Shown here piece by piece: positions 1 to 8,839 of a stretch of 64,000 nucleotides of DNA. The position numbers and the translations under genes were made by a program. Positions within the stretch are counted from its first letter, which is position 1. Each line of letters begins with the position of its first letter. The DNA lies in NCBI RefSeq assembly GCF_900109725.1, contig NZ_FOBC01000017.1, positions 24,797-88,796 on the forward strand, given 5' to 3'. This DNA comes from Halomonas daqiaonensis. Lineage in GTDB: Bacteria; Pseudomonadota; Gammaproteobacteria; Pseudomonadales; Halomonadaceae. A model generated the notes under the pieces. It was not told the DNA's origin and searched no databases. It saw only the letters and a list, made by a program, of their open reading frames with translations.

Positions 1-1631
1 TGAGCCAGAGCATCTTCGAACAGGGCCTGCCCAAGACCCCCGCCAACTTTGTGGCGCTCTCGCCGCTGACCTTCATCGAGCGCACCGCCTCGGTCTACCC
101 GGACTATCCGGCGCTGGTTCACGGCGAGATCCGCCGCGACTGGGGCACCACCTGGGAGCGCTGCCGTCGGCTCGCCTCGGCGCTGGAGAAGCGCGGCATC
201 CGGTCCGGCGAGACGGTAGCGGCGATGCTGCCCAACGTGCCGGCGATGTTCGAGGCCCACTTCGGTGTGCCCCTGGCTGGCTGCGTGCTCAACACCCTGA
301 ACATTCGCCTGGATGCCGAGGCCATCGCCTACATGCTCGAGCACGGCGAGGCCAGGGCGATCCTGGTCGATCCTGAGTTCGCCGATGTCATCGAGGAGGC
401 GGTGAGCAAGCTCGAGCGCAAGCCGCTGATCATCGACGTGGCGGACGAGCAGTTCATGGCCGGCGGCCGCGCCATTGGCGAGCTGGAGTACGAGACCCTG
501 CTCGCCGAGGGCGATCCGTCATACCCCTATCGGCTGCCCGAGGACGAGTGGCAGGCGATCTCGCTCAACTACACCTCCGGCACCACCGGCAAGCCCAAGG
601 GTGTGGTCTACCATCACCGCGGCGCCTACCTGAATGCCGTCAGCAACATCCTGGTCTGGGCGATGCCCCAACACCCGGTCTATCTGTGGACCCTGCCGAT
701 GTTCCACTGCAACGGCTGGTGCTTCCCCTGGACCATTGCCGCAGCCGCCGGCACCAACGTCTGCCTGCGCAAGGTCGAGGCGAAGAAGGTCATGGACCTG
801 ATCGCCGACGAGCAGGTGACCCACTTCAGCGGCGCGCCCATCGTGCTCAACGGACTGGTCAACCTGCCCGCCGAAGACAAGCGCCACTTCGATCATCCGG
901 TGAAGGTCACCACCGCCGGCGCGGCACCGCCCGCCTCGGTGATCGCCGGCGTGGAAAAACTGGGTATCGACGTGACCCATGTCTACGGCCTCACCGAGGT
1001 CTATGGCCCGGTGACCACCTGCGCCTGGCGAGAGGCGTGGAACGAGTTGCCCATCGAGGAGAGGGCCAGGATCAAGTCGCGCCAGGGCGTTCGCTACCAC
1101 ATGCTGGAAGCGCTCTGTGTCGCCGATCCCATCACCCTGGAGCCGGTGCCCAAGGACGGTGAGACCATCGGCGAGATACTGATGCGTGGTAACAACGTTA
1201 TGAAGGGCTACCTGAAGAACGAGGCGGCCACCGAGCAGGCCCTAGAGGGCGGCTGGTACCATACTGGCGACCTCGCTGTCTGGCATGCCGATGGCTACAT
1301 CGAGATCAAGGACCGCTCCAAGGACATCATCATCTCCGGCGGCGAGAACATCTCCACCATCGAGGTGGAGGACGCCATCTATTCGCATCCGGCGGTGGAG
1401 GAGGCTGCAGTGGTGGCCAAGCCCGACGAGAAGTGGGGCGAGACCCCCTGCGCCTTTGTCAAGCTCAAGGTCGGCTACGACGAGGTCACCGAGCAGCAGA
1501 TCATCGACCACTGCCGCCAGCACCTGGCCCGCTTCAAGGTGCCGAAGACGGTGATCTTCAGCGAGCTGCCCAAGACCTCCACCGGCAAGATCCAGAAGTT
1601 CGTGCTGCGTGACGAGGCCCGCAATCAGTAG
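1..1631 (+). CDS. AMP-forming acyl-CoA ligase, 5' end cut by one base
   Basis: Activates a carboxylic acid to its CoA thioester through an acyl-adenylate. The AMP-binding P-loop motif YTSGTTGKPKG lies near residue 190 and the C-terminal lysine region ends in PKTSTGKIQKFVLR. The frame is open back to base 3 and reads SQSIFEQGLPKTPANF; the window starts with TG, so the ATG most likely begins one base before the window. A GTG at 51 would drop 17 residues of plausible protein. The central region (MFHCNGWCFPW) resembles medium-chain and methylmercaptopropionate-type ligases; the exact substrate cannot be read from sequence. It is followed by dehydrogenase and hydratase genes on the same strand, so a role in acid catabolism is likely. 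Confidence 0.9.
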   Translation, partial: SQSIFEQGLPKTPANFVALSPLTFIERTASVYPDYPALVHGEIRRDWGTTWERCRRLASALEKRGIRSGETVAAMLPNVPAMFEAHFGVPLAGCVLNTLNIRLDAEAIAYMLEHGEARAILVDPEFADVIEEAVSKLERKPLIIDVADEQFMAGGRAIGELEYETLLAEGDPSYPYRLPEDEWQAISLNYTSGTTGKPKGVVYHHRGAYLNAVSNILVWAMPQHPVYLWTLPMFHCNGWCFPWTIAAAAGTNVCLRKVEAKKVMDLIADEQVTHFSGAPIVLNGLVNLPAEDKRHFDHPVKVTTAGAAPPASVIAGVEKLGIDVTHVYGLTEVYGPVTTCAWREAWNELPIEERARIKSRQGVRYHMLEALCVADPITLEPVPKDGETIGEILMRGNNVMKGYLKNEAATEQALEGGWYHTGDLAVWHADGYIEIKDRSKDIIISGGENISTIEVEDAIYSHPAVEEAAVVAKPDEKWGETPCAFVKLKVGYDEVTEQQIIDHCRQHLARFKVPKTVIFSELPKTSTGKIQKFVLRDEARNQ

Positions 1632-1680
1632 GCGCATACCACCAAGAGTAACCTCAGATCCAAGCGAGGAGCGCAGGGGG

Positions 1681-1768
1681 CAAGCCGTAGGTGAGGTCCT
1701 ACGCCATGGATGGCGTCGGTAGCGCCCAGGAAGAGGTTCACAGCGCCTCTCCGGAGGCTTGCCGACGG
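1681..1768. repeat. 88-nt intergenic repeat, copy 1
   Basis: Aligns without gaps to 2715-2802; I count about 13 mismatches by eye (roughly 85% identity). The central hairpin CGCCATGGATGGCG and the outer pair CAAGCC/GGCTTG suggest a folded REP-like element. It occupies most of the gap between the ligase and dehydrogenase genes. Confidence 0.75.
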
Positions 1769-1810
1769 AAAACCTCTGAGCAGTCCACAAGACAACATGG
1801 GAGAGTGTAA

Positions 1811-2659
1811 ATGAGCCAACAACCGATCGGCGTGGTCGGCGCCGGCACCATGGGCCAGGGCATCGCCCAGGTCCTGGTCACCAGCGGTTTCGACGTCAAG
1901 CTCTACGACGTGGCCGACGAGCAGCTCGAGCGTGCCCGGGGGGCCATCGACAAGGGCCTGGCCAAGCTGGTCTCCAAGGAGAAGCTCAGTGACGCTGACC
2001 GGGAGGCTGCCCTGGCGCGCCTGGATACCACCACCGCGCTGGACGCCCTGCGTGACTGCGAGGTGATCATCGAGGCGGCCCCCGAGCAGCCGGCGCTCAA
2101 GGAGAAGCTGTTCCGCGACCTGAGCCGCCTGACCCATGAGGCCATCCTCGCCTCCAATACCTCCTCGCTGTCGCTGACCCGGCTCGCCGCCGTCTGCGAA
2201 CGCCCCGAGCGGGTGGTGGGCATGCACTTCTTCAACCCGGTGCCGGTGCTCAAGCTGGTCGAGGTGATTCGCGCCGAACAGACCAGCGACGCCACCGTGA
2301 CGCGCATCGAGCAACTGGCCGCCGACCTCGGCAAGACCGCGGTGCCGGTAGGCGACTCGCCGGGCTTCGCGGTCAACCGCCTGCTGGTGCCGATGATCAA
2401 CGAGGCGGCCTTCCTGGTGCAGGAGGGCGCCGCCACCCCCGAGGCGGTGGACGAGGCCATGAAGCTGGGCGCTGCCCATCCGATGGGCCCGCTGGCGCTG
2501 GCTGACCTGATCGGCCTGGACGTCTGCCTGGCGATCATGGAGGTGCTGCAGGAAGGCTTCGGCGATCCCAAGTACCGCCCCTGTCCGCTGCTCAAGCGCA
2601 TGGTCGATGCTGGCTACCTTGGCCGCAAGAGTGGCCGTGGTTTCCACGTCTATAACTGA
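1811..2659 (+). CDS. 3-hydroxyacyl-CoA (3-hydroxybutyryl-CoA) dehydrogenase
   Basis: Oxidises (S)-3-hydroxyacyl-CoA to 3-oxoacyl-CoA with NAD, the third step of beta-oxidation, or works in reverse for acetoacetyl-CoA. At 282 residues it has the usual length of the stand-alone enzyme. The Rossmann motif GAGTMGQGIA is at residues 10-19, and HFFNPVPVLKLVEVI near residue 138 is the family signature holding the catalytic His. The start ATG follows GGGAGAG. It lies between a CoA ligase and an enoyl-CoA hydratase in the same direction, although gaps of about 180 and 280 nt holding repeats make a single tight operon uncertain. Confidence 0.93.
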   Translation: MSQQPIGVVGAGTMGQGIAQVLVTSGFDVKLYDVADEQLERARGAIDKGLAKLVSKEKLSDADREAALARLDTTTALDALRDCEVIIEAAPEQPALKEKLFRDLSRLTHEAILASNTSSLSLTRLAAVCERPERVVGMHFFNPVPVLKLVEVIRAEQTSDATVTRIEQLAADLGKTAVPVGDSPGFAVNRLLVPMINEAAFLVQEGAATPEAVDEAMKLGAAHPMGPLALADLIGLDVCLAIMEVLQEGFGDPKYRPCPLLKRMVDAGYLGRKSGRGFHVYN

Positions 2660-2714
2660 TTTTCACTCGAGAAACAGGGTTATCGCAGTTATTCATAGCG
2701 AGGCGCGCCGGGGA

Positions 2715-2802
2715 CAAGTCGTAGGGGAGGTCCTACGCCAGGGATGGCGTCGGTAGCGTACAGGGAGGTATTCACAGCGCCTCCCCAGAGGCTTGTCGTC
2801 GG
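2715..2802. repeat. 88-nt intergenic repeat, copy 2
   Basis: Same length and orientation as 1681-1768, with the conserved core GGATGGCGTCGGTAGCG and the run TTCACAGCGCCTC. It sits in the gap between the dehydrogenase and the hydratase. Two similar copies in adjacent gaps suggest a mobile or duplicated REP-like family. Confidence 0.75.
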
Positions 2803-2938
2803 TATAGCTCCGAGCGTTCTTGCTATCTGCGATAATCTTGACCCGACAAAAGAGGGGATTGCCGCCCAACCAAGCGTTCGCTAGGGTTGGGCGGTCTATC
2901 CTTCAAGAACTACGCAGAACCACGCCAGGAGCCCCCAA

Positions 2939-3712
2939 ATGAGCGAGTCCCCGATCGAGGTTGTAGAAAACGCCGGCATCGTACGCCTGACCATCAGTCG
3001 TCCCAAGGCGCTGAATGCCCTGAACAGCGATGTGCTGATCGAGCTGGAACGCGTGCTGGCAGAGCTCGAGGCCCGTGATGACCTGCGCGCTGTGCTGATC
3101 ACCGGCGCCGGCGAGAAATCCTTCGTGGCCGGTGCCGATATCGCCGAGATGCGTGACAAGACGCCGGAAGAGGCGCGCGACTTCGCCCGTAAGGCGCTCG
3201 ATACCTTCAAGCGCCTGGAGACCCTGCCTGTTCCCACCGTGGCGCTGGTCAACGGCTTCTGCCTGGGCGGCGGCTGCGAGCTGGCACTGGCCTGCGACTG
3301 GGCGGTGGCCAGCGACAACGCCATCTTCGGCCAGCCCGAAGTGCTGCTCGGTGTGATCCCCGGCTTCGGCGGCACTCAGCGCCTGCCGCGTCGCATCGGA
3401 CCGGCCATGGCCATCGATCTGTGCACCACCGGTCGCAAGATCGACGCCAAGGAGGCGCTGCGCATTGGTCTGGTCAACCGCGTGATGCCTCAGGCCGAGC
3501 TCGAAGCTTATGCGGATGAGCTCGCCAAGCAGATCGGCGGCAATGGTCCGCGCTCGGTGCGTGCCGCCAAGCAGGCGATCCATGACGGCATGGACCAGGA
3601 CCTGGACAGCGCACTGGCGCTGGAGAACGCCCTGTTCGCGTTCTGCTTCGCCGGTGACGAGCAGACCGAGGGCATGAGCGCCTTCGTCGAGAAGCGCAAG
3701 CCCAACTTCTGA
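2939..3712 (+). CDS. Enoyl-CoA hydratase/isomerase (crotonase family)
   Basis: Hydrates trans-2-enoyl-CoA to 3-hydroxyacyl-CoA. The 257 residues match the single-domain crotonase size. The oxyanion-hole region SFVAGADIAEM is at about residues 61-71. Both catalytic glutamates are in place: one in GGGCELAL (near residue 113) and one in FGQPEVLLG (near 133). The start ATG follows CCAGGAGCCCCCAA. With the upstream ligase and dehydrogenase it gives three of the four beta-oxidation activities; a thiolase and an acyl-CoA dehydrogenase are not in the window. Substrate chain length cannot be told. Confidence 0.93.
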   Translation: MSESPIEVVENAGIVRLTISRPKALNALNSDVLIELERVLAELEARDDLRAVLITGAGEKSFVAGADIAEMRDKTPEEARDFARKALDTFKRLETLPVPTVALVNGFCLGGGCELALACDWAVASDNAIFGQPEVLLGVIPGFGGTQRLPRRIGPAMAIDLCTTGRKIDAKEALRIGLVNRVMPQAELEAYADELAKQIGGNGPRSVRAAKQAIHDGMDQDLDSALALENALFAFCFAGDEQTEGMSAFVEKRKPNF

Positions 3713-3733
3713 TTCTGCCGTGTCTGAACGGGA

Positions 3734-3767
3734 ACGGCCATGGCGAGGACGCCACGGCCGTTTTTCC
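3734..3767 (+). terminator. Rho-independent terminator after the hydratase
   Basis: A 12-bp stem (3734-3745 with 3750-3761, one A-C mismatch), a 4-nt loop AGGA and a T-run at 3761-3765 directly follow the hydratase gene. Confidence 0.8.
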
Positions 3768-3800
3768 TTTCGGGCTACCTCGCCGGTCTGTCTTGCCGGT

Positions 3801-4568
3801 CTATCTTGGTGAGCGATGTGCCTTCAGTCGCTCCACCCGCTCCTCCATGGGTGAGACATGGCTGCCGTGCCAGTAGAGCTGGCCGCAGCTCTCGCACTCC
3901 AGGAAGTCCTCCACGTAGCGTCGTGTCAGGGGCTCGAGCCGATCGATGATGTCCGTCTTGTCGACGGCGACGAGCCTGCCGTTGCACTTTGTGCAGCGAG
4001 TGAAGGGCGCGAAGGCCGGGGCGAGGTCGAACTCTCGGCACACTTCCTCAACCTGCTGCCAGGGCGCGTCGGCGCGCACGTAATGGGCGATACGGATTCG
4101 CTTGCGCTTGAGCAGGTTACGGTCGCGGGTTAGCAGGATGCGCCCTTGCTCATCGGCCCGGGCGGCCAGCTCGGCGTCGCCGATGTCGTTGTGGTAATGG
4201 CAATCGAAGCCGAGCAGTCGCAGATAGCGGGCGAGGCGGCCGAGCTGCGCGTCCAGCAGGAAGCGCGGGCATGACGGCGGGAGTGGGCGCAGATGACGGG
4301 CCACCGCCGGGGCAGTCGTCCAGGGGTAGATCTCCACTCGCTCACCGCCGGTGAGGATGTGATCGAAGTCCACCGAGGCGCCGTCGACCAGGATGGCGTC
4401 AACCTCGGTATGCGGTATCCCCAGCGACTCGATCACATCCTTGATGGACGCGCGGCGCGATACATTACAAGAGAGGATTCCGTCGCGTGACGCCGGCGGC
4501 AGGAAGTCATTCAAGCGGTCGTGGAATTGGAACGCGGCACTGGCCATGGCGTGTCTCGTTGATGTCAC
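3801..4568 (-). CDS. Mut7-C RNase-domain protein with ubiquitin-like N-terminus
   Basis: The N-terminal ~85 residues look like the beta-grasp domain seen before Mut7-C domains (DAILVDGASVDFDHILTGGE, ending GGERVEIYP). The C-terminal part begins RFLLDAQLGRLARYLRLLGF, the start of the PIN-like Mut7-C nuclease fold. The acidic residues in LLDAQLG and LLTRDRNLL are likely metal ligands. Two CxxC pairs (CTKC and CESC) form a zinc ribbon near the C-terminus. The start is a GTG at 4568; the ATG at 4547 seven codons in is equally possible. RNA-directed nuclease activity is inferred from the family. Confidence 0.8.
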   Translation of the reverse strand: MTSTRHAMASAAFQFHDRLNDFLPPASRDGILSCNVSRRASIKDVIESLGIPHTEVDAILVDGASVDFDHILTGGERVEIYPWTTAPAVARHLRPLPPSCPRFLLDAQLGRLARYLRLLGFDCHYHNDIGDAELAARADEQGRILLTRDRNLLKRKRIRIAHYVRADAPWQQVEEVCREFDLAPAFAPFTRCTKCNGRLVAVDKTDIIDRLEPLTRRYVEDFLECESCGQLYWHGSHVSPMEERVERLKAHRSPR

Positions 4569-4956
4569 CTTGCGATCGCCCCTCTGGCAGGCGCTGAGTC
4601 ACTCTAGGTCATCTGGGGGCGGCTCCACCGCATCATCCATGTGGCGATGGCCGTGCCCGCCAGGGTAATCTCCCTGGCCACGAGAATCCGCAGGCTGAGG
4701 GTTTTGTCGACCAGCCGGTAGCGCAGGGTAAACAGCAAGGAACTAAAAGCAGGGCACCTACTCCCATTTATAACAGCACCAAGGAATGGGAAGGCTCGGT
4801 CGACGAGCCGCCTTACCTGCTGATGAGGTGTATTGGTTGACGTGAGATTAAACAAGAAGTCAAAGCGTAGAAATAGCCGGAAATTGCCTTTTGACTCGTT
4901 CTAAGCAGGGATTTACAACATGCGAAGATGATACGCAAATCTGCCAGGAGTTACCT
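4569..4956. other. 388-nt intergenic region, no supported gene
   Basis: It separates the divergent Mut7-C gene and the first KaiC-like gene and must hold both promoters. An 83-codon frame on the minus strand (4604-4855) has no ribosome-binding site and no family match I can see. The stretch around 4745-4960 is poorer in GC than its neighbours, as expected of a promoter region. Confidence 0.5.
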
Positions 4957-6414
4957 ATGACAGCCCCCGACGACGAACGGCTTCTTACCGGCGTGAGCGG
5001 CTTCGACGAGATTCTCCATGGGGGTTTGCTGCCTCGGCGCGCCTATCTGATTCGCGGCGGTCCGGGCTCGGGCAAGACCACTTTGGGGCTACATTTCCTG
5101 CTCAGCGGCCCACGAGAAGATAGCCTCTTCGTTACCCTGGGCGAGTCGGAACGGCAATTGCGTGAAAATGCCGCGCGCTGCGGCCTGCCCATGGACGGGG
5201 TCGACGTGCTGGACCTCTCGCCGGGACAGGACGAGGAGAGCAGCGGTGCCTACAGCCTGCTGGAAAGCTGGGATGTCGAGGGCAATACCGTTCATGACGG
5301 TATCCTCGAGCATGTCCGCGAGCACAAGCCTCGGCGCATCCTGATCGATTCGCTCAGCCAGATGCGTTATCTCTCGGTAGATACCTTCCAGTTTCGCAAG
5401 AAGGTGCTGTCGCTGCTGCGCAAGCTCATCGCAGAAGAGTCGACCGTGGCCTTCACGTCCGAGCAGGCATCGGTCGAGGACGACGAGGCCCTGCCTTTCC
5501 TGAGCGATGGCGTCATCAACCTGGAAAATAGCGAGATTGGCCGCCAGTGCCGCATCACCAAGCTGCGTGGTTCCTCCTTCGCCGAAGGGGCGCACTACTT
5601 CTCCCTGGGCGAGGAGGGCATGACCCTCTACCCGCGCCTCATGCCCGAACAGCACGGTCGCAGCGTGGAGCATGAGCCCCTCGGGTCCGGCATCGACGAG
5701 TTCGATGCTCTGACCCACGGGGGCATCGAGCGTGGCACCGTGACCCTGCTCTCGGGTCCTACCGGCGTAGGCAAGACCACACTCGGCGCCCAGTTGGCCT
5801 GCGCAGCCGCCGCTCGTAACGAGCGCTCGGCCATCTACAGCTTCGATGAAGGCGCCTCGACCTTCTTCACCCGTTGCGAGCAGGTCGGCCTTCCGGCCCA
5901 GTCGCTTGTCGACAGCGGCAACCTGGTCTTCGAGGCCGTCGAGCCCCTGCACTACAACCCCGACCGATTCGCGGCCGTGGTACGCAAGGAGATCGAGGAG
6001 CGCGGCACAAGCCTGGTGATGATCGATAGCCTTTCCGGCTACCAGCACTCGGTACACGGGGAGGACCTGCAACTGCGGGTCCATGCCCTGTGTCGCTACC
6101 TGGTCAACATGGGAATTACCGTCGTCCTGGTGAACGAGGTCTACTCCATCGCCGGCGCACAGACAAAAGTGACGGAATATGGTCTGAGCTACATTGCCGA
6201 CAACATCATCATGCTTCGCTACATGGAGCTGGACGGCGAGTTGCGCAAGTCCATCGGCGTGCTCAAGAAACGCGCCGGCAGCTTCGAGCGTAGCCTGCGT
6301 GAATTCGAGATCACTTCGGAAGGGCTGCGGATCGGCCTCCCCTTGCGGGGCATGCGCGGCATCTTGTCAGGCACTCCCGAATTGACGACTTCCTCTCCTC
6401 GTGACCCGACATGA
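4957..6414 (+). CDS. KaiC-like double RecA-domain ATPase (copy 1)
   Basis: A 485-residue protein with two RecA/KaiC domains. The first has P-loop GGPGSGKT at residues 34-41 and Walker B ILIDSL near 128. The second has GPTGVGKT at 267-274 and VMIDSL near 354. The acidic switch regions LGES (61) and SFDE (295) stand where KaiC carries its catalytic glutamates. At the KaiC phosphorylation position it reads LSYIADNII, so Ser411 is kept while the next residue is Tyr instead of Thr. Start chosen at 4957 because CAGGAG lies 6 nt upstream; the frame also extends back to 4891. The stop overlaps the next start by 4 nt (ATGA), so it is translationally coupled to a c-di-GMP enzyme. KaiA and KaiB are absent, so a signalling rather than clock role is inferred. 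Confidence 0.88.
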   Translation: MTAPDDERLLTGVSGFDEILHGGLLPRRAYLIRGGPGSGKTTLGLHFLLSGPREDSLFVTLGESERQLRENAARCGLPMDGVDVLDLSPGQDEESSGAYSLLESWDVEGNTVHDGILEHVREHKPRRILIDSLSQMRYLSVDTFQFRKKVLSLLRKLIAEESTVAFTSEQASVEDDEALPFLSDGVINLENSEIGRQCRITKLRGSSFAEGAHYFSLGEEGMTLYPRLMPEQHGRSVEHEPLGSGIDEFDALTHGGIERGTVTLLSGPTGVGKTTLGAQLACAAAARNERSAIYSFDEGASTFFTRCEQVGLPAQSLVDSGNLVFEAVEPLHYNPDRFAAVVRKEIEERGTSLVMIDSLSGYQHSVHGEDLQLRVHALCRYLVNMGITVVLVNEVYSIAGAQTKVTEYGLSYIADNIIMLRYMELDGELRKSIGVLKKRAGSFERSLREFEITSEGLRIGLPLRGMRGILSGTPELTTSSPRDPT

Positions 6415-8717
6415 TTACGCCGGTGACCATGAATCAGCGCCTGACGAGCATTGCCGTCCTCCTGACGAACCCCGCCAATGCCCAGTTACTCAAGCGCATA
6501 CTGGGCGGGCAGTACGCCCTGCGTCACGATCTGGCCGATGGCGTCGAGGGTTCTGCTTCGGCGGGTCCCGACCTGATCGTGGTCGACGTGGTGTCCCTGC
6601 GCCGTCATCGCGAGCGAATCCGGGAGCTGCGTCGCCTCGCCGATCCTCTCGTCCTGCCGGTGCTGCTGGTCAACGACAGGCGACTCGGGACGCATGCACC
6701 CATCGCGTCCGAGCTCGGCAACACCGTCGATGACATCCTGCGCATTCCCACCAGCCAGGAGGAACTCAAGGCCAGGATCGGCAACCTACTGCGCCTGGGG
6801 ACTCTCTCCCGCGAGCAGGAGGAGGCTCGCCGGCAGCTCGAAGGGCTTGTCAGCGCCCTGCATACCCTGAACGCCTGCGACAATGTGGTGGTGAGGGCCA
6901 AGAACGAAGAGGACTTGATCAAGACCCTGTGCCGGACGATTGTCGACGAGGAGGATTACAACCTGGCCTGGATCGGCTTTGCCGACGAGGACAGCGACAA
7001 GCGAATACAGATCCGCGCCAGCGCCGGCCCCGCCAATGCCTTCGTCGCCGATCTGAACCGCGACTGGGAACAGGACCCCCAGGTCAGCACGGTACTCGAG
7101 GGGGCAATGCACTCGGGCAGGACGCATATCATCGATGACGTTCCTGCCACCTTCGCCTCTGCCGATATCCGTGATCGGGCGAGGAGCCACCGGCTGGGCT
7201 CTGCCATCATCCTGCCGCTGAATATCGAAAACGGGCCACCAGGGTGTCTCGCCATCTATGCCAGCGGGCCGGAACACTTCGGCACTAAACAGCGTGAGTT
7301 GCTGGAACGTCTCGCCGACAACCTGGTGTTCGGATTGAGCGCACTGCGCAGCCATTTCGAGCGCGTGCAGCAGGCCGCCGAGATCCACTACCTGGCCTAC
7401 ACCGATGCACTCACCGGGCTGCCCAATCGGCGTCATCTCCTGCATTACCTGGAAGGTCTGCTCTCTCGCCCCGAGTCCGGCGAGGAAGCGGGGGCGATCA
7501 TCTTCATCGACCTGGACGGTTTCAAGCTGATCAACGATGCCCTGGGCCACGACGTGGGGGACCAGGTGCTCAAGCAGATCGGGCAACGCCTGCAGGGGGC
7601 GGTACGTGATTCCGACCTGGTGGTTCGCCAGGGGGGCGACGAATTCCTGGTGGTCATGTTCGATGCGCCTCGCCATTCCGCTTCTCTGGACCCGGAGGCC
7701 CTGGTTGAAGCCTCCGTCGACATGGCCAACCGGATCATCGCCCACCTCAAGGAACCCCTGATGGTGGATGGCCATAGCCACCGTCTGAGTGCCAGCGTGG
7801 GGATCAGTCTGTTTCCCCGCCATGGTCGGGAACCCGCCCTATTGATCGAGAATGCCGACAAGGCGATGTACGAGGCCAAGGCCCGAGGTGGTAGCTGCAG
7901 TCGCGTCTTCTCGGAAGAGATGTCAGCCAGCCGACAGCAGCGTTTCTCCCTCGAGGCGAGGTTACGTCAGGCCCTCGAACGTGATGAATTCGAGCTCTAC
8001 TACCAGCCGGTCTTCGATCTCGACACTTGCCGGATCATGGCAGTCGAGGCGCTGATTCGCTGGCCCCAGGAAGACGGCAGCATGCTGATGCCGGGATCCT
8101 TCATGCCCCTGGCAGAAGAGATAGGCTTGATCAAACCGCTGGGCGACTGGGTACTCGAGACCGCTGTTCGCCAGCTGCGAGCCTGGCACGACCAGGGGTT
8201 CACGTTAGCGATGTCGGTCAATATCAGCGTGAACCAGCTCCATCCTCACGGCGATGTCGAGCATTTCGCCGCCTTGGTGCGCCCGCATATCGACCCCCGC
8301 TGGGTCCATCTGGAGGTCACCGAGAGCACCCTGATGGTCGATCCGTCGGCGATAGAGACCCTGCTCGCCGGGCTGCACGAAGAGGGCTTCCAGATCGCCA
8401 TCGACGACTTCGGCACGGGCTTCTCGTCACTGAGTCGACTGCAGCACCTTTCCATCCAGACCTTGAAGATCGATCGCAGCTTCGTCAGCGAACTGGATTA
8501 CCCGAACAGCAAGGGAGCGGCACTGGTGGGCATCATCCATAAGATGGCAAGCAACCTGGGCCTGCAGATCGTGGCCGAAGGTATCGAGACCGAGCAGCAA
8601 CGTCAACGGCTGCTGGCGATATCCGGCGGCAAGGGCTGGGGACAGGGTTTCTGGTTCAGTCCCGCCATCTCCGCCGAGGAACTGGAACGCTGGCTGCAGC
8701 GCCAACGGGACGGTTGA
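6411..8717 (+). CDS. Receiver-like/GAF/GGDEF/EAL protein (copy 1)
   Basis: A 768-residue c-di-GMP enzyme. Residues ~10-130 form a receiver-like domain (DLIVVDVVSL stands where the phospho-Asp would be). Residues ~150-310 look like a GAF sensor. The GGDEF motif is intact at 408-412, with an inhibitory RxxD site (RDSD) at 399-402, five residues before it. The EAL motif is at 546-548 with the downstream catalytic set EVTES, DDFGTG, LKIDRSF and VAEGIET. Both cyclase and phosphodiesterase activities are therefore possible. The start overlaps the KaiC-like stop by 4 nt; an ATG six codons in is an alternative. No transmembrane segment is visible, so it should be cytoplasmic and may be controlled by the ATPase. 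Confidence 0.9.
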   Translation: MITPVTMNQRLTSIAVLLTNPANAQLLKRILGGQYALRHDLADGVEGSASAGPDLIVVDVVSLRRHRERIRELRRLADPLVLPVLLVNDRRLGTHAPIASELGNTVDDILRIPTSQEELKARIGNLLRLGTLSREQEEARRQLEGLVSALHTLNACDNVVVRAKNEEDLIKTLCRTIVDEEDYNLAWIGFADEDSDKRIQIRASAGPANAFVADLNRDWEQDPQVSTVLEGAMHSGRTHIIDDVPATFASADIRDRARSHRLGSAIILPLNIENGPPGCLAIYASGPEHFGTKQRELLERLADNLVFGLSALRSHFERVQQAAEIHYLAYTDALTGLPNRRHLLHYLEGLLSRPESGEEAGAIIFIDLDGFKLINDALGHDVGDQVLKQIGQRLQGAVRDSDLVVRQGGDEFLVVMFDAPRHSASLDPEALVEASVDMANRIIAHLKEPLMVDGHSHRLSASVGISLFPRHGREPALLIENADKAMYEAKARGGSCSRVFSEEMSASRQQRFSLEARLRQALERDEFELYYQPVFDLDTCRIMAVEALIRWPQEDGSMLMPGSFMPLAEEIGLIKPLGDWVLETAVRQLRAWHDQGFTLAMSVNISVNQLHPHGDVEHFAALVRPHIDPRWVHLEVTESTLMVDPSAIETLLAGLHEEGFQIAIDDFGTGFSSLSRLQHLSIQTLKIDRSFVSELDYPNSKGAALVGIIHKMASNLGLQIVAEGIETEQQRQRLLAISGGKGWGQGFWFSPAISAEELERWLQRQRDG

Positions 8718-8839
8718 TGCCGTGGCGATTCCGGTGAATATCCCTGCCTGTCGCCTTGGGGTAGGCTGATGACAGCGAGGCCCACTGGGAGTTGGGTCCT
8801 ATATCATCCAGCGTGCTGCTGTGAAGGTCGAGGTCAGGT

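Noticed and set aside
519..1100. Long open frames antisense or out of frame to the acyl-CoA ligase and many other genes (for example 1625-2647, 9518-10711, 23161-25185, 26889-28217, 28727-29959, 39180-40337)
   Set aside because: High-GC codon bias opens shadow frames; they lack ribosome sites and recognisable domains, while the overlapping frame is a clear family member.
4604..4855. 83-codon minus-strand frame upstream of KaiC copy 1
   Set aside because: No ribosome site and no domain recognised; the region must hold promoters of the divergent genes.
4957..6414. KaiC-like gene as part of a circadian clock
   Set aside because: No kaiA or kaiB, and the autophosphorylation Thr is replaced; context is c-di-GMP signalling.
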